A stretch of DNA of 64,000 nt, from NCBI RefSeq assembly GCF_004349265.1, contig NZ_SMFL01000011.1, forward strand, positions 186,001 to 250,000, given 5' to 3'. Below are positions 9,235 through 17,664 of this stretch, one piece after another. Every line of letters starts with the position of its first letter. Positions within the stretch are counted from its first letter, which is position 1. The translations under genes were made by a program, and so were the position numbers. This DNA comes from Dyadobacter psychrotolerans. Lineage in GTDB: Bacteria; Bacteroidota; Bacteroidia; Cytophagales; Spirosomataceae. A model generated the notes under the pieces. It searched no databases and had not been told where the DNA came from. It was given only the letters and a program-made list of their open reading frames with translations.

Positions 9235-10725
9235 TTAACTAATTCCTCCCATCCAGTTTTTAACCGGTTTCCAGAAAATCAGTAACAACAATCCGAACCC
9301 GATCGAGAACAAAGTTACCTGATTGAAAAGAGCAGGCATCTGCTGTAAGTTTTCTTCGTCGAAACCGCCTGCAAAAAGTCCGGCAATAAGGTTTCCAAGG
9401 GAAGCTGCAACAAACCAAATCCCCATAAGCTGGCTGACATACCTTTTTGGTGCAAGTTTCGTGTATGAACTCAACCCAACAGGGCTAAGACAAAGCTCTC
9501 CAATGGTATGAACCATGTAGGTAAACGTCAGGAAGAATGGTGAAGCCAGCTGGCCTGTAACGGCTACCTTCGAGGCCATTTCCATAATGAAAAATCCTGC
9601 TCCTACCAGAAGCAAAGCCAAAGCAAATTTTACCGGAGTTGACGGGTTAAGCCCTCTCTTGGATAAGAATATCCAAAGACTTGCCATTATCGGTGCGAAC
9701 AACAGAATGAATGTTCCGTTGAAATTCTGGAACCAGCTGGATGGCATTTCCCAACCACCAAATGTTCTCTGTGTATATCGTTCGGCAAAGATTTGCAGTG
9801 AAGAGCCGGCTTGTTCAAATCCTGACCAGAATATGGCCGCGGCTAAGAAGAATACAATCAGTACCAATACCCGACGTTTTTCAACGGCAGTAAGTCCGCC
9901 GGCAATCAGAATAAAAAGGAAATAGAATAAAGATACGCTCACAATGATCACACCGGCACCCTGGGCAAGTCCCTGCGCTGTACTCATGTCAATAATTCCC
10001 TGTAACTGAAGTACCGCTAAAAATATAACAAGCAGTGCTACCAATCCATATCCAAGCTTACGTTCAGAGCCCGATTTTGCAGCAGACTCTGCTGTTACTA
10101 CTTTCACAGGAGGTACGTCACCAAAGCCCTGCAGGTATTTCTGACTTCCATAGCGAAATACGATAAGTCCTAAAAACATACCCACGGCAGCTGCTCCAAA
10201 GCCCATGTGCCAGTTGATTTTCTGACCAAGATATCCGACAATTGTTATTCCCAATACAGAACCCAGGTTTATCCCCATGTAAAAGATAGAGAACGCTGCG
10301 TCGCGTCTTGCCCCACCTTCGGGGTATAATTCCCCAACGATTGAACTGATATTGGGTTTCAGTAAACCGGTTCCCATGGCTACTACAACAAGGCCCAGGA
10401 AGAAAATCCCTGTTCCGCCCGGTATAGCCAGAATGATGTGACCGAGCATAATGATAATACCCCCATACCAAATCGCCTTTTTCTGACCAAAGATATTATC
10501 GGCAAGCCAGCCACCAGGAAGTGTAAGCAAGTACACAGAGGCAGTGTAAAGTCCATAAACGGCAGTGGCCTCGGCAGCATCCAGGCCCATCCCGCCCCGT
10601 ACATTATCTAAAAGGAAAAGCAGAAGGATCGCCCGCATCCCGTAATAGCTAAACCGCTCCCACATTTCTGCAAAAAATAGTACGTATAACCCTCGCGGGT
10701 GTTTTTCTGATATCTGTTTAGACAT
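9235..10725 (-). CDS. Proton-dependent oligopeptide transporter (POT/PTR family)
   Basis: Inner-membrane di/tripeptide:H+ symporter of the MFS POT family, 496 aa, with many hydrophobic helices. The POT hallmark E-x-x-E-R-F-x-Y-Y-G is at residues 20-29 (E20, E23, R24). The conserved G-E-L-C-L-S-P-V-G segment, another PTR2 signature, lies near residue 410. The ATG at 10725 is preferred to a TTG two codons upstream. Placed next to two exported peptidases, it would import their products. Related plant-type nitrate or drug substrates are less likely for a bacterial member with this motif. Confidence 0.93.
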   Translation of the reverse strand: MSKQISEKHPRGLYVLFFAEMWERFSYYGMRAILLLFLLDNVRGGMGLDAAEATAVYGLYTASVYLLTLPGGWLADNIFGQKKAIWYGGIIIMLGHIILAIPGGTGIFFLGLVVVAMGTGLLKPNISSIVGELYPEGGARRDAAFSIFYMGINLGSVLGITIVGYLGQKINWHMGFGAAAVGMFLGLIVFRYGSQKYLQGFGDVPPVKVVTAESAAKSGSERKLGYGLVALLVIFLAVLQLQGIIDMSTAQGLAQGAGVIIVSVSLFYFLFILIAGGLTAVEKRRVLVLIVFFLAAAIFWSGFEQAGSSLQIFAERYTQRTFGGWEMPSSWFQNFNGTFILLFAPIMASLWIFLSKRGLNPSTPVKFALALLLVGAGFFIMEMASKVAVTGQLASPFFLTFTYMVHTIGELCLSPVGLSSYTKLAPKRYVSQLMGIWFVAASLGNLIAGLFAGGFDEENLQQMPALFNQVTLFSIGFGLLLLIFWKPVKNWMGGIS

Positions 10726-10856
10726 AAACAAGAGAAGTGTTTTATTTGGTAATTGTGGGCCTTGTCAGCTTATTATAAGGCGCAAGATAGGAATTATGGT
10801 TAAATATTAAATACTTATTTGTTTGAACAATTATTTTAAAAAGTCGTATAAAAGAA

Positions 10857-10890
10857 AGGGAGTTAAACGCAGATAAGCGCTTAACTCCCT
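10857..10890 (-). terminator. Intrinsic terminator downstream of the coiled-coil gene
   Basis: AGGGAGTTAAACGC (10857-10870) pairs with GCGCTTAACTCCCT (10877-10890) with one G-T wobble and a 6-nt loop. Read on the minus strand it is followed by a T-rich tract, fitting termination of the 10914-11825 gene. Confidence 0.75.
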
Positions 10891-10913
10891 AAAATATAAT
10901 TCTTTGTATACTC

Positions 10914-11825
10914 TTATTTTACCGAAAATGATCCTTCCCCTATCGCAAAACCTTCGGCGTACAGTTGAACTGTATATTTGCCTTTGCTAAAAGGAGTGGC
11001 TCTGTCATAAAGGATACTAACGTCCTGGTTATTGTTTCCATAAACAACGTCCTGACTTATTGTATAACCTTGTTTGCCACCGTTATAATCAAACTCACCT
11101 GATCCTGTTGCATTATCAGCGATCGTTGCACCAGCCGGATCAATAATTCGCATGTAAACCGTTTTGTTGTCCGTCAAAGTCAATGGATTTTTTTCCAGGA
11201 TAAAGTCAACCCGCACTTTATCAACCCTTTTCGCTTTTACTTCTTCTCCCTCACGAACTTTACCTTTGGAAGAAATCGCATATACCTTCACGTTTCTTGC
11301 ACGCAATGCAGCTGCCATCGTCACTTTGGATTCAAGCTCAGCATTTTTCGAAATAACGCCGGTTAGTGAGTCACTAACCGCTTTTTTAGTGGTTTCAAGT
11401 TCTGTGTTTGTTTGTACCAATGTTTCATTCTGGCTTATGAGCTGCTGATTTTCTTCTCTCAGCAGAGCAATTTCTTCGTCTTTTTTAGTCAAGAAGGCTT
11501 CATATTCTTTCACTTTTTTACCCATCGACGCATTGCCTTTACGAAGCGCTATACGGTCTTGTTCTAAAGACGCCTTCATTTTTTGCAGTTCTTCAATGTC
11601 TCCGCCTAGTCCCTGAACTTCAAGAATCCGGGCATCCAACTGTTTTGAAATCGAATCCAGCTTAATTTCAGAAGCTGCAAGTTCTGTAACCCTTGCTTCA
11701 AGATCCATCTCCTGCTTATTTGTAATTCCACGTTCCTGGTAATATAAATATCCAAAAACGGCAGCCAGCACGGTCATCAGTATCAGACCAATCAGCATGC
11801 CGGTATTATTATTCCTGTTTTCCAT
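10914..11825 (-). CDS. Single-pass membrane coiled-coil protein, paralogue A
   Basis: Function not recognised. It has 303 aa: a short polar N-terminus, one membrane helix (~9-28), a long heptad-rich coiled coil (~38-170) and a C-terminal beta-rich domain of ~125 residues with conserved blocks A-T-G-S-G-E-F and K-G-K-Y-T-V-Q-L-Y-A-E-G. With no signal cleavage site, it is probably anchored in the inner membrane with the coil and globular domain in the periplasm. A full-length homologue with the same layout is encoded at 45541-46494 on the opposite strand. Coils of this kind are often mislabelled as SMC proteins; no ATPase motif is present. Confidence 0.8.
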   Translation of the reverse strand: MENRNNNTGMLIGLILMTVLAAVFGYLYYQERGITNKQEMDLEARVTELAASEIKLDSISKQLDARILEVQGLGGDIEELQKMKASLEQDRIALRKGNASMGKKVKEYEAFLTKKDEEIALLREENQQLISQNETLVQTNTELETTKKAVSDSLTGVISKNAELESKVTMAAALRARNVKVYAISSKGKVREGEEVKAKRVDKVRVDFILEKNPLTLTDNKTVYMRIIDPAGATIADNATGSGEFDYNGGKQGYTISQDVVYGNNNQDVSILYDRATPFSKGKYTVQLYAEGFAIGEGSFSVK

Positions 11826-11908
11826 ACTTCATTAATTTAGGTTATAATGTTATTATTTCCATAAATAATAAAAAAGCATGCCAATACTATACGTTACGTT
11901 GACAGCAA

Positions 11909-11950
11909 AAGAAAACCCGCTCAGAAGATTGTCTCTGAACGGGTTTTCTT
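11909..11950 (-). terminator. Intrinsic terminator of the lemA-TPM operon
   Basis: AAGAAAACCCGCTCAGA (11909-11925) pairs with TCTGAACGGGTTTTCTT (11934-11950), with one mismatch and an 8-nt loop. On the minus strand the stem ends in TTTTCTTTT. Confidence 0.8.
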
Positions 11951-11963
11951 AATACTTAATAAA

Positions 11964-12734
11964 TCAGTAATCTCCTCCTGCACCGCCGCCGCTGAAACCG
12001 CCGCCGCCGCCAAATCCGCCGAAGCCACCTCCTCCTCCTCCGCCACCCCAGTTTCCTGACGACCCACCGCCGCCCGAAAATGTAGTGTAGGGAAAGAATA
12101 CCGGTCCACCGAAGTTCCGGAAACCACCTCCACCGCGTCCGCCATTGTTTCTGTTTCTGTAAATAATGATCAGAATGATAACGAAGATGACTACGAATAC
12201 AAGTACGGGTGAGCCAGAGCCATCATTATCTTCTTTTGGTTCTGCTTTGTATTCACCTGTAGCATATTTGAAAATGGCATCAATTCCCCTGTCAAGTCCT
12301 CGATAATACATGCCGTTTTTAAACTCCGGAGTTATTACGGTAGAGATGATGCGTTTAGCTATCGCATCCGGAATGACACCCTCCATTCCATCTCCAACAC
12401 TGATAAAAATCTTTCGGTCAGTAGATGCCCAAAGGATCACAATTCCGTTGTTTTTCCCCACTTGCCCGAGTTTCCATTCTCTTCCGATCTTGAGTGCATA
12501 ATCAGCAATCGCATAATCTCCTGTCGTGGGTACCACCACAATTACTATATCCGAAGAAGTTGAGTCATTGTAGGCAACAAGTTTTCTTTCCAGCTCCGCC
12601 GTTTCGGTTGGGTTCAGCTGATTGGCAAAATCGTTTACCAGTCGCGGCGGGTTTGGTTTTGCAGGAACATCCTGTGCCAAAACGCGACAAAAAGTGAACA
12701 ACAGTAAAAAAGAAAAAACAAGGTATTTTTTCAT
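11964..12734 (-). CDS. TPM-domain membrane protein with glycine-rich tail (YgcG-like)
   Basis: Exported, membrane-anchored protein of 256 aa. It has a cleavable signal (ends F-C-R-V-L-A-Q), a TPM domain (~25-155; motif G-K-N-N-G-I-V-I-L and F-I-S-V-G-D-G-M-E-G), one transmembrane helix (~175-195, V-F-V-V-I-F-V-I-I-L-I-I-I-Y) and an ~58-residue Gly/Phe/Ser-rich cytoplasmic tail. The ATG at 12734 follows the preceding gene by 5 bp; the longer in-frame extension upstream would overlap that gene and lacks a signal peptide. TPM proteins have been linked to photosystem II repair in plants and to stress or envelope roles in bacteria. The actual activity here is unknown. Confidence 0.88.
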   Translation of the reverse strand: MKKYLVFSFLLLFTFCRVLAQDVPAKPNPPRLVNDFANQLNPTETAELERKLVAYNDSTSSDIVIVVVPTTGDYAIADYALKIGREWKLGQVGKNNGIVILWASTDRKIFISVGDGMEGVIPDAIAKRIISTVITPEFKNGMYYRGLDRGIDAIFKYATGEYKAEPKEDNDGSGSPVLVFVVIFVIILIIIYRNRNNGGRGGGGFRNFGGPVFFPYTTFSGGGGSSGNWGGGGGGGGFGGFGGGGGFSGGGAGGDY

Positions 12735-12739
12735 AATCA

Positions 12740-13183
12740 TTATGATCCGAACGAGATGTCGTCCGGAAGTTCGTTGACATCGTCTGAACTGTATGGGAAA
12801 TGTTTCTTTAACTGTATGCCTGCTTCCTGAATACCCAGGCATAATCCATCTGCAAAGCGGTTGTTGGCAAAATTACTGCGAAGCAGATCCTTGGTGCTAT
12901 TCCAGAAGTCTTCGGTTACTTTTTCAAAAATCCCCTGATCCCCCAAAACAGCAAATTTCCGGTCCTCGTAAGCAAGATAAAAAAGTACTCCGTTGTGATC
13001 CTGGGTAAGATGCATATCTAAGAGCCCGAAAACCTCCTTAGCCCGGTCCATCACATTTTCAGAAGTACATTTCTTTTCGATATGCACTTTAATTTCACCG
13101 GAAGTTTGTTTTTCGGCTTCCTGAATAGCAGCTATAATACGCTGCTGCTCCTCTGCCCCGAAAAAAAGTGAATCGGCTGCCAT
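12740..13183 (-). CDS. Cytoplasmic TPM-domain protein
   Basis: A 147-aa protein with a single TPM fold and no signal peptide or membrane segment. The domain starts at S-G-E-I-K-V-H-I (about residue 28) and includes N-G-V-L-F-Y-L-A and F-A-V-L-G-D-Q-G, the counterparts of the N-G-I-V-I-L and G-D-G segments of the exported TPM protein encoded next. It lies between lemA and the YgcG-like gene. The LemA-TPM-TPM trio is a recurrent gene set in Bacteroidota, suggesting one complex spanning the inner membrane. Confidence 0.85.
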   Translation of the reverse strand: MAADSLFFGAEEQQRIIAAIQEAEKQTSGEIKVHIEKKCTSENVMDRAKEVFGLLDMHLTQDHNGVLFYLAYEDRKFAVLGDQGIFEKVTEDFWNSTKDLLRSNFANNRFADGLCLGIQEAGIQLKKHFPYSSDDVNELPDDISFGS

Positions 13184-13285
13184 GAATTTAAAACGTTATC
13201 AGCGGGTCAACCGCCAGGATGGATATTGATAAGTTTTGGCCGGCAGGATGATATCGGGTGCCCGCCATCATCCTGCGGATTCAAT

Positions 13286-13867
13286 TTAGAATTTTACCGA
13301 TGGTGCTTTTTCTGAACCTGCGGCTGCGGTGAAGTAGCCTTTTTGTGCAAATCCGAATACGCCTGCAAACAGGTTGGTTGGGAAAGTACGCACTTCCTGG
13401 TTGTAGTCTTTCACAACGGTATTGAAGTCATTACGCGCTACGGTGATCCTGTTTTCCGTTCCTTCCAGCTGAGCCTGTAATTCCAGGAAGTTCTGGTTTG
13501 CTTTCAGCTGCGGATATTGTTCAACCGAAACAAGCAGACGCGAAAGTGAACCGCTAAGCTGATCCTGAGCACCCTGGAATTTAGCAATGTTTTCAGGTGT
13601 TAACTGGTCGGCGCTGATCGTAGTTTGTGTCGCTTTTGCACGAGCTTCGATTACGGCTGTCAAAGTACTTTTTTCAAAATCTGCTGCGCCTTTTACAGTA
13701 CTTACAAGATTAGGAATAAGGTCCGCACGGCGCTGATACTGACTTTCAACATTCGCCCATTTTACCTTTACTGTTTCGTCTTTATCTACAAGGCCATTAT
13801 ATTTACCACACCCAACGAATCCAAGAATAAGAAAAATAGCGATTACTGCAATTAGTCCTTTTGACAT
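13286..13867 (-). CDS. lemA: LemA family protein
   Basis: A 193-aa LemA protein: one N-terminal hydrophobic helix followed by a four-helix antiparallel bundle. Signature: Y-N-x-L-V (residues 23-27), V-K-W-A-N-V-E-S-Q-Y-Q-R-R-A-D-L-I-P-N-L-V, and the F-P-T-N-L-F-A region near the end. The N-terminal stretch ends in G-F-V-G-C (Cys20), so it could be lipidated rather than a plain signal anchor. It is the first gene of a minus-strand operon with two TPM genes. The molecular function of LemA is not established. Confidence 0.92.
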   Translation of the reverse strand: MSKGLIAVIAIFLILGFVGCGKYNGLVDKDETVKVKWANVESQYQRRADLIPNLVSTVKGAADFEKSTLTAVIEARAKATQTTISADQLTPENIAKFQGAQDQLSGSLSRLLVSVEQYPQLKANQNFLELQAQLEGTENRITVARNDFNTVVKDYNQEVRTFPTNLFAGVFGFAQKGYFTAAAGSEKAPSVKF

Positions 13868-13910
13868 TGTATTAATAGTTTAGAGTTAATGAACTGGCTT
13901 CAAAGTTGAT

Positions 13911-13918
13911 CAAAGCTA
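13911..13918 (-). promoter_or_regulatory. Candidate -7 element for lemA
   Basis: Minus-strand TAGCTTTG matches TAnnTTTG and would start transcription about 37 nt before the lemA ATG. No good -33 box is visible. Confidence 0.4.
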
Positions 13919-14012
13919 GCAAAATCTTTAAGAAAAACTACATGGCCGGTTTTGTAACCTTACGTCATGCAGCCTGCGTGGATAGCAGGAAAAGGAAACT
14001 TATACATTTAAA

Positions 14013-15212
14013 TCAGTCAGCACCGACACCTGCCAGGTTATTCCATTTCCCCCAATTGACAGAAACATCGTAATCAATCAGAAAGCTTTCGAAGTACATA
14101 GCTCCCCAGGTCCAGTTCACGGTCAGATCATGAACAAGATGGGCTGCCGCAGCTTTCCGCTCTCCCGAAGACAAATCTCCGCTTGAAAGCAGCTTCTGCA
14201 TGATAGCATTTACTGATTCATTTTCGGTTTCACCCTTGCTCCATTTCTCAAACAAAACGCTGTCATTCAGCCATGGCTGGTTGAAGTTATGTTTGATTCC
14301 GCTGGGTTTGAACATTCTAGGCCCAAAACGAAGTAAAGTCCAGTGAAAGTAATCTCTCGCCAGCAGATTGTTCAATAACGTTTCAGTTAATGCGCTGGGA
14401 GTTATTCGTTCAGAAACAGTTTTATAGATATAACGGGCTGAGATGCAGCCAAGAGAAAGCCAGTTGCTCAACTGGGAATCTGTTAGCAGATCCACTGAAT
14501 CAGGATCTATCTCGGTTTGCGGACTATTCTTAATGTATTCATCCATTTTGGCTAAAGCCATTGTTTCGCCGCCACGGGGAAGTGCTCCGTCTTTAATGTT
14601 GGAATTACTCATTTCCTGGGGATCGATTCCAAGCTTAGGCAGAGAAGGAATAATTCCTGCCTCAAAATCCTGCGGGAGAGTTACTCTCTCAGGCGCAGGC
14701 AAAGGTTCTTTTATTTTTAAATGACCTTTTACCTGATTTTGAAACTGTGCAAAACCCAGTGGTAGCTTTGAAACAGAAAAAGGAAGGTCTGTAACCTGGC
14801 TTAGCGTATCCATCCAGAATAGCCTGATATCGATATTGCTGATTTTTAGCCTTTTGCTCAAAGATGATTCAATTCGTGTCTCTTCGGGCGCTATTTCTTT
14901 GCTGGTAAATACATATTCAGCCTGGTATGTCTCGGCCAGTTCGGCAATAATTTTTTCAGGTTCTCCTATGCGAACAAGTAAATCACCACCTTTCTCGCGT
15001 AACCGGTTCCGGAGATCAATTACGCATTCAATCTGAAACTGGGCCCGTAACGCCCCTGTTCTGCGAAAGCCGAGTCTTGTATTTTCGAATTGACGCGGGT
15101 CAAAAACGTAAACAGGAATAACCTCCTGGCCGGCGGTTGCAGCAGTATATAATGCTTCGTTATCATTCAGTCTAAGGTCATTTCTAAACCAATAAACGAT
15201 TCGTTGAGCCAT
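14013..15212 (-). CDS. Divergent, C-terminally short DASH-type cryptochrome/photolyase
   Basis: Flavoprotein of the photolyase/cryptochrome superfamily, 399 aa. The N-terminal Rossmann domain begins W-F-R-N-D-L-R-L-N-D-N-E. DASH-like blocks follow: L-P-L-G-F-A-Q-F, R-G-G-E-T-x-A-L and W-L-S-L-G-C-I-S. The FAD-pocket segment L-I-D-Y-D-V-S-V-N-W-G-K-W is kept. Two oddities: the normally conserved N-R-G-R-Q segment is replaced by S-S-G-E-R-K (about 348-353), and the chain stops right after G-V-G-A-D, where DASH proteins usually continue tens of residues. No remnant of the missing tail is seen in any frame downstream. Light-dependent DNA repair or signalling is likely ancestral; present activity is uncertain. 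Confidence 0.8.
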   Translation of the reverse strand: MAQRIVYWFRNDLRLNDNEALYTAATAGQEVIPVYVFDPRQFENTRLGFRRTGALRAQFQIECVIDLRNRLREKGGDLLVRIGEPEKIIAELAETYQAEYVFTSKEIAPEETRIESSLSKRLKISNIDIRLFWMDTLSQVTDLPFSVSKLPLGFAQFQNQVKGHLKIKEPLPAPERVTLPQDFEAGIIPSLPKLGIDPQEMSNSNIKDGALPRGGETMALAKMDEYIKNSPQTEIDPDSVDLLTDSQLSNWLSLGCISARYIYKTVSERITPSALTETLLNNLLARDYFHWTLLRFGPRMFKPSGIKHNFNQPWLNDSVLFEKWSKGETENESVNAIMQKLLSSGDLSSGERKAAAAHLVHDLTVNWTWGAMYFESFLIDYDVSVNWGKWNNLAGVGAD

Positions 15213-15322
15213 CAGTAATATTTAAGGTAAGAAGTGTTAATTGGGTGCAATGTTACAGATAAAATGTGTCTTGCTGTAATTTTCAGCTTTTAGTTCTTAG
15301 GAAAGATGTACCCTTAGTAAAC

Positions 15323-15361
15323 AAAAAGCCTGAATTTGAAAAACTCAAATTCAGGCTTTTT
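15323..15361 (-). terminator. Intrinsic terminator of the PorE-like gene
   Basis: A perfect 17-bp stem: AAAAAGCCTGAATTTGA (15323-15339) against TCAAATTCAGGCTTTTT (15345-15361), with a 5-nt loop. It is located just past the stop at 15379 on the minus strand. Confidence 0.9.
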
Positions 15362-15378
15362 CAAGAAGAAAGATGCTG

Positions 15379-17403
15379 TTAATAGCTCAAAATCGTGAAT
15401 TCCGTTCTCCGGTTTCTTTGATGTTCAGCTTCTGTTTTTGCATTTGGAATGATAAGTTCACGTTCACCGTATCCTCTCGCAGTCATTCTGTCGGGATCAA
15501 TACCTTTTGAAGCCAGATACGTTACCGCAGACTCGGCCCGGTTTTGCGAAAGGGTCATGTTGTAGGCATCTGTCGCACGCGCATCAGTATGGGAACTTAA
15601 TTCAATATTCATCGTCGGGTTATCTTTCAGGATTTGAACCAGTTTGTCCAGTTCAATCGCTGCATCTGAACGAATGTTATATTTGTCCAAGTCATAATAA
15701 ATGTTGTCCAGTACAAAGGTTTTGTTCAGTTCGAGCTTGTCCAGTTTGACTGTAACCTGGAACGTGGTATCAGTTATGGCTTTATTCAAAAAGATCGGTG
15801 GAATGCTGCGTCCATCCATTGAGAAAGATTCCCGTTTGCTGATGTAACCTTTGCGCTCTACGAGTAACACATAGGATTTGCCCTCTTCAACCGGCTGTTT
15901 TCCAAATTTTCCATCTTTCAAAGTAGGAAACTGACTGATCTGAACATCGGAAGTATCAGGCAGGATATGCACAATCGCAGAATCAACAGGCACAGCTTCG
16001 GGCGTATTTTCCAGAATATTGCCCGCAAGGAAATAACGCACTGTTTTTAATTTGCCATTTACATAGTTTGGATTCTTTGGATTTAAAGGATCGTTGGGAT
16101 CGTCGTTTTTGGCAATTGTAGTTGTATCCTCTTTTTCCGGTCCATAGAAATAATAAATGTCATCATCTCCTTTTCCCCCCTCTCTGTTCGAGGAAAAAAA
16201 GCCTTTATTAAGGTCTTTATAAAAGGTAAAACCAAAGTCATCCTGCGGACTGTTAAAAGGAAGTCCCATGTTCTCAATCGTAATCACACCTTGTGAACGG
16301 GTTGCGGAAAACAAATCAAGTTTGCCGAGCCCGGGATGTCCGTCGGATGCAAAATATAGTTTACCACCTTCGGCTACATATGGAAACATGTCATCTCCGG
16401 CTGTATTGATGTCCTTACCCATATTAACCGGTTTGCTGAAACGGCCGGATGCATCCATATTGGTGCGGTACAAATCTATTCCTCCCGAACCGCCTGCACG
16501 GTTTGAAGCAAAGTATAATGTTTTGCCATCGCGGGAAAATGCCGGAGAACCATCCCACGCAAGTGAATCGTTGATGGGAAGCATTGCAGGCGGAGTCCAC
16601 TTGCCATTAACATTCCGGCTCAGAAACAGATCCACATCCGCAGTTCCTTTCTTTTTTCCTGTATTTCCACGGGCAAAAACCAGTGTTTTGCCATCTGGTG
16701 AAAATGCCGGAGATCCTTCGTTGGCATCAGGTGCAAAAATATCCTGACTAAATAAAACCGGGTTACCCTGCGTTTCGCCTGCGTCCTGGGCTATGGCTAC
16801 TTTGTAAAGCCCAAGCATAGGCTGGCCATTGTTTTTATAGACGATTTCTTTTCTGGAAGAAGAGAAAACAAGCTCGTTGCCGGAGATTGTTGGTGAGAAC
16901 TCAGATCCCACCGTATTAAGGGGGATTTGTTTAATCTGAACTTCCATTTTCTGTGTGCGGAGGCGGTCAGCAATTTTCAGGATTTCAATTTCCCTTAAAG
17001 CGCGGTCCTGTAGATTTTTCGAACTTCCTTCGGCTTTTGCAAAAGCCGCAAATTCGTTTGAAGCTTCCTGGTATTGCCCGGTGGTTTTCAGTGCATAAGC
17101 ATACTGGAATCGCGCCTCAGGATTTGTGATCCCGGCGTCCAAGGCTTTTTTGTAGTAAGGAATTGATTCTTTAAAACGATTGGACAGCCTGTAAGACTCT
17201 GCAATCAGAAAGCTGGTTTGTGTGGGTTCGTAGTTTTCGGCTTCGGCTTTCTGGAAACCTTTAATAGCGAGGTCATACTCTCCGTTATCAAACTTCTTCA
17301 ACCCGTCTTTATACGCCTGCATAGCTGAATTACAGCCGGATAACATCAAATTTATAACAAGAAGACTAACAAACAGGGTAAAATAATACCGCAAAATTTT
17401 CAT
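15379..17403 (-). CDS. PorE-like OmpA-family lipoprotein (TPR + PD40 propeller + regulatory domain + OmpA)
   Basis: Outer-membrane lipoprotein of 674 aa. The lipobox is L-M-L-S-G-C (Cys24). TPR repeats (~27-130) are followed by WD40-like PD40 propeller blades (~170-430; repeated S-P-D-G-K-T-L and S-R-D-G-K-T-L-Y-F-A-S-N-R), a carboxypeptidase-regulatory-like beta domain (~480-555) and an OmpA peptidoglycan-binding domain (~570-674; T-D-A-R-A...N-x-x-L-S-x-x-R-A, R-R-T-E-F). The same domain order defines PorE, a peptidoglycan-anchored part of the type IX secretion system. Bacteroidota have several such paralogues, so a T9SS role is likely but not certain. Confidence 0.82.
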   Translation of the reverse strand: MKILRYYFTLFVSLLVINLMLSGCNSAMQAYKDGLKKFDNGEYDLAIKGFQKAEAENYEPTQTSFLIAESYRLSNRFKESIPYYKKALDAGITNPEARFQYAYALKTTGQYQEASNEFAAFAKAEGSSKNLQDRALREIEILKIADRLRTQKMEVQIKQIPLNTVGSEFSPTISGNELVFSSSRKEIVYKNNGQPMLGLYKVAIAQDAGETQGNPVLFSQDIFAPDANEGSPAFSPDGKTLVFARGNTGKKKGTADVDLFLSRNVNGKWTPPAMLPINDSLAWDGSPAFSRDGKTLYFASNRAGGSGGIDLYRTNMDASGRFSKPVNMGKDINTAGDDMFPYVAEGGKLYFASDGHPGLGKLDLFSATRSQGVITIENMGLPFNSPQDDFGFTFYKDLNKGFFSSNREGGKGDDDIYYFYGPEKEDTTTIAKNDDPNDPLNPKNPNYVNGKLKTVRYFLAGNILENTPEAVPVDSAIVHILPDTSDVQISQFPTLKDGKFGKQPVEEGKSYVLLVERKGYISKRESFSMDGRSIPPIFLNKAITDTTFQVTVKLDKLELNKTFVLDNIYYDLDKYNIRSDAAIELDKLVQILKDNPTMNIELSSHTDARATDAYNMTLSQNRAESAVTYLASKGIDPDRMTARGYGERELIIPNAKTEAEHQRNRRTEFTILSY

Positions 17404-17664
17404 AATTTAAAGTATAAAATCAAACGATTCGACTCGCACTTTGGGTTTTTGAAAGACAATACTAATAAACAACGTTTGGAAATAAAATTCCCTATATGAA
17501 GTGGCAAGATTTTTATAAAAATGTTGCCACAGAAAGCCAGTGTCCGTTATAACACCGGGTATTCTGTCGAATGTATAGATTTTTTCAGTTTTAATTACGC
17601 TGTTTCTCCTAAAGAATATGAATTTGAGGCAGGAGTCTTGGTGGAAAGCAGGATGAATTGTTAA

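Noticed and set aside
12735..12842. N-terminal extension of the YgcG-like TPM protein
   Set aside because: The extra 36 residues overlap the preceding TPM gene and would bury the clear signal peptide that starts at the ATG at 12734.
16268..16747. 159-codon plus-strand frame opposite the PorE-like gene
   Set aside because: Antisense to well-formed PD40 repeats and Ser/Pro-rich with no signal or domain.
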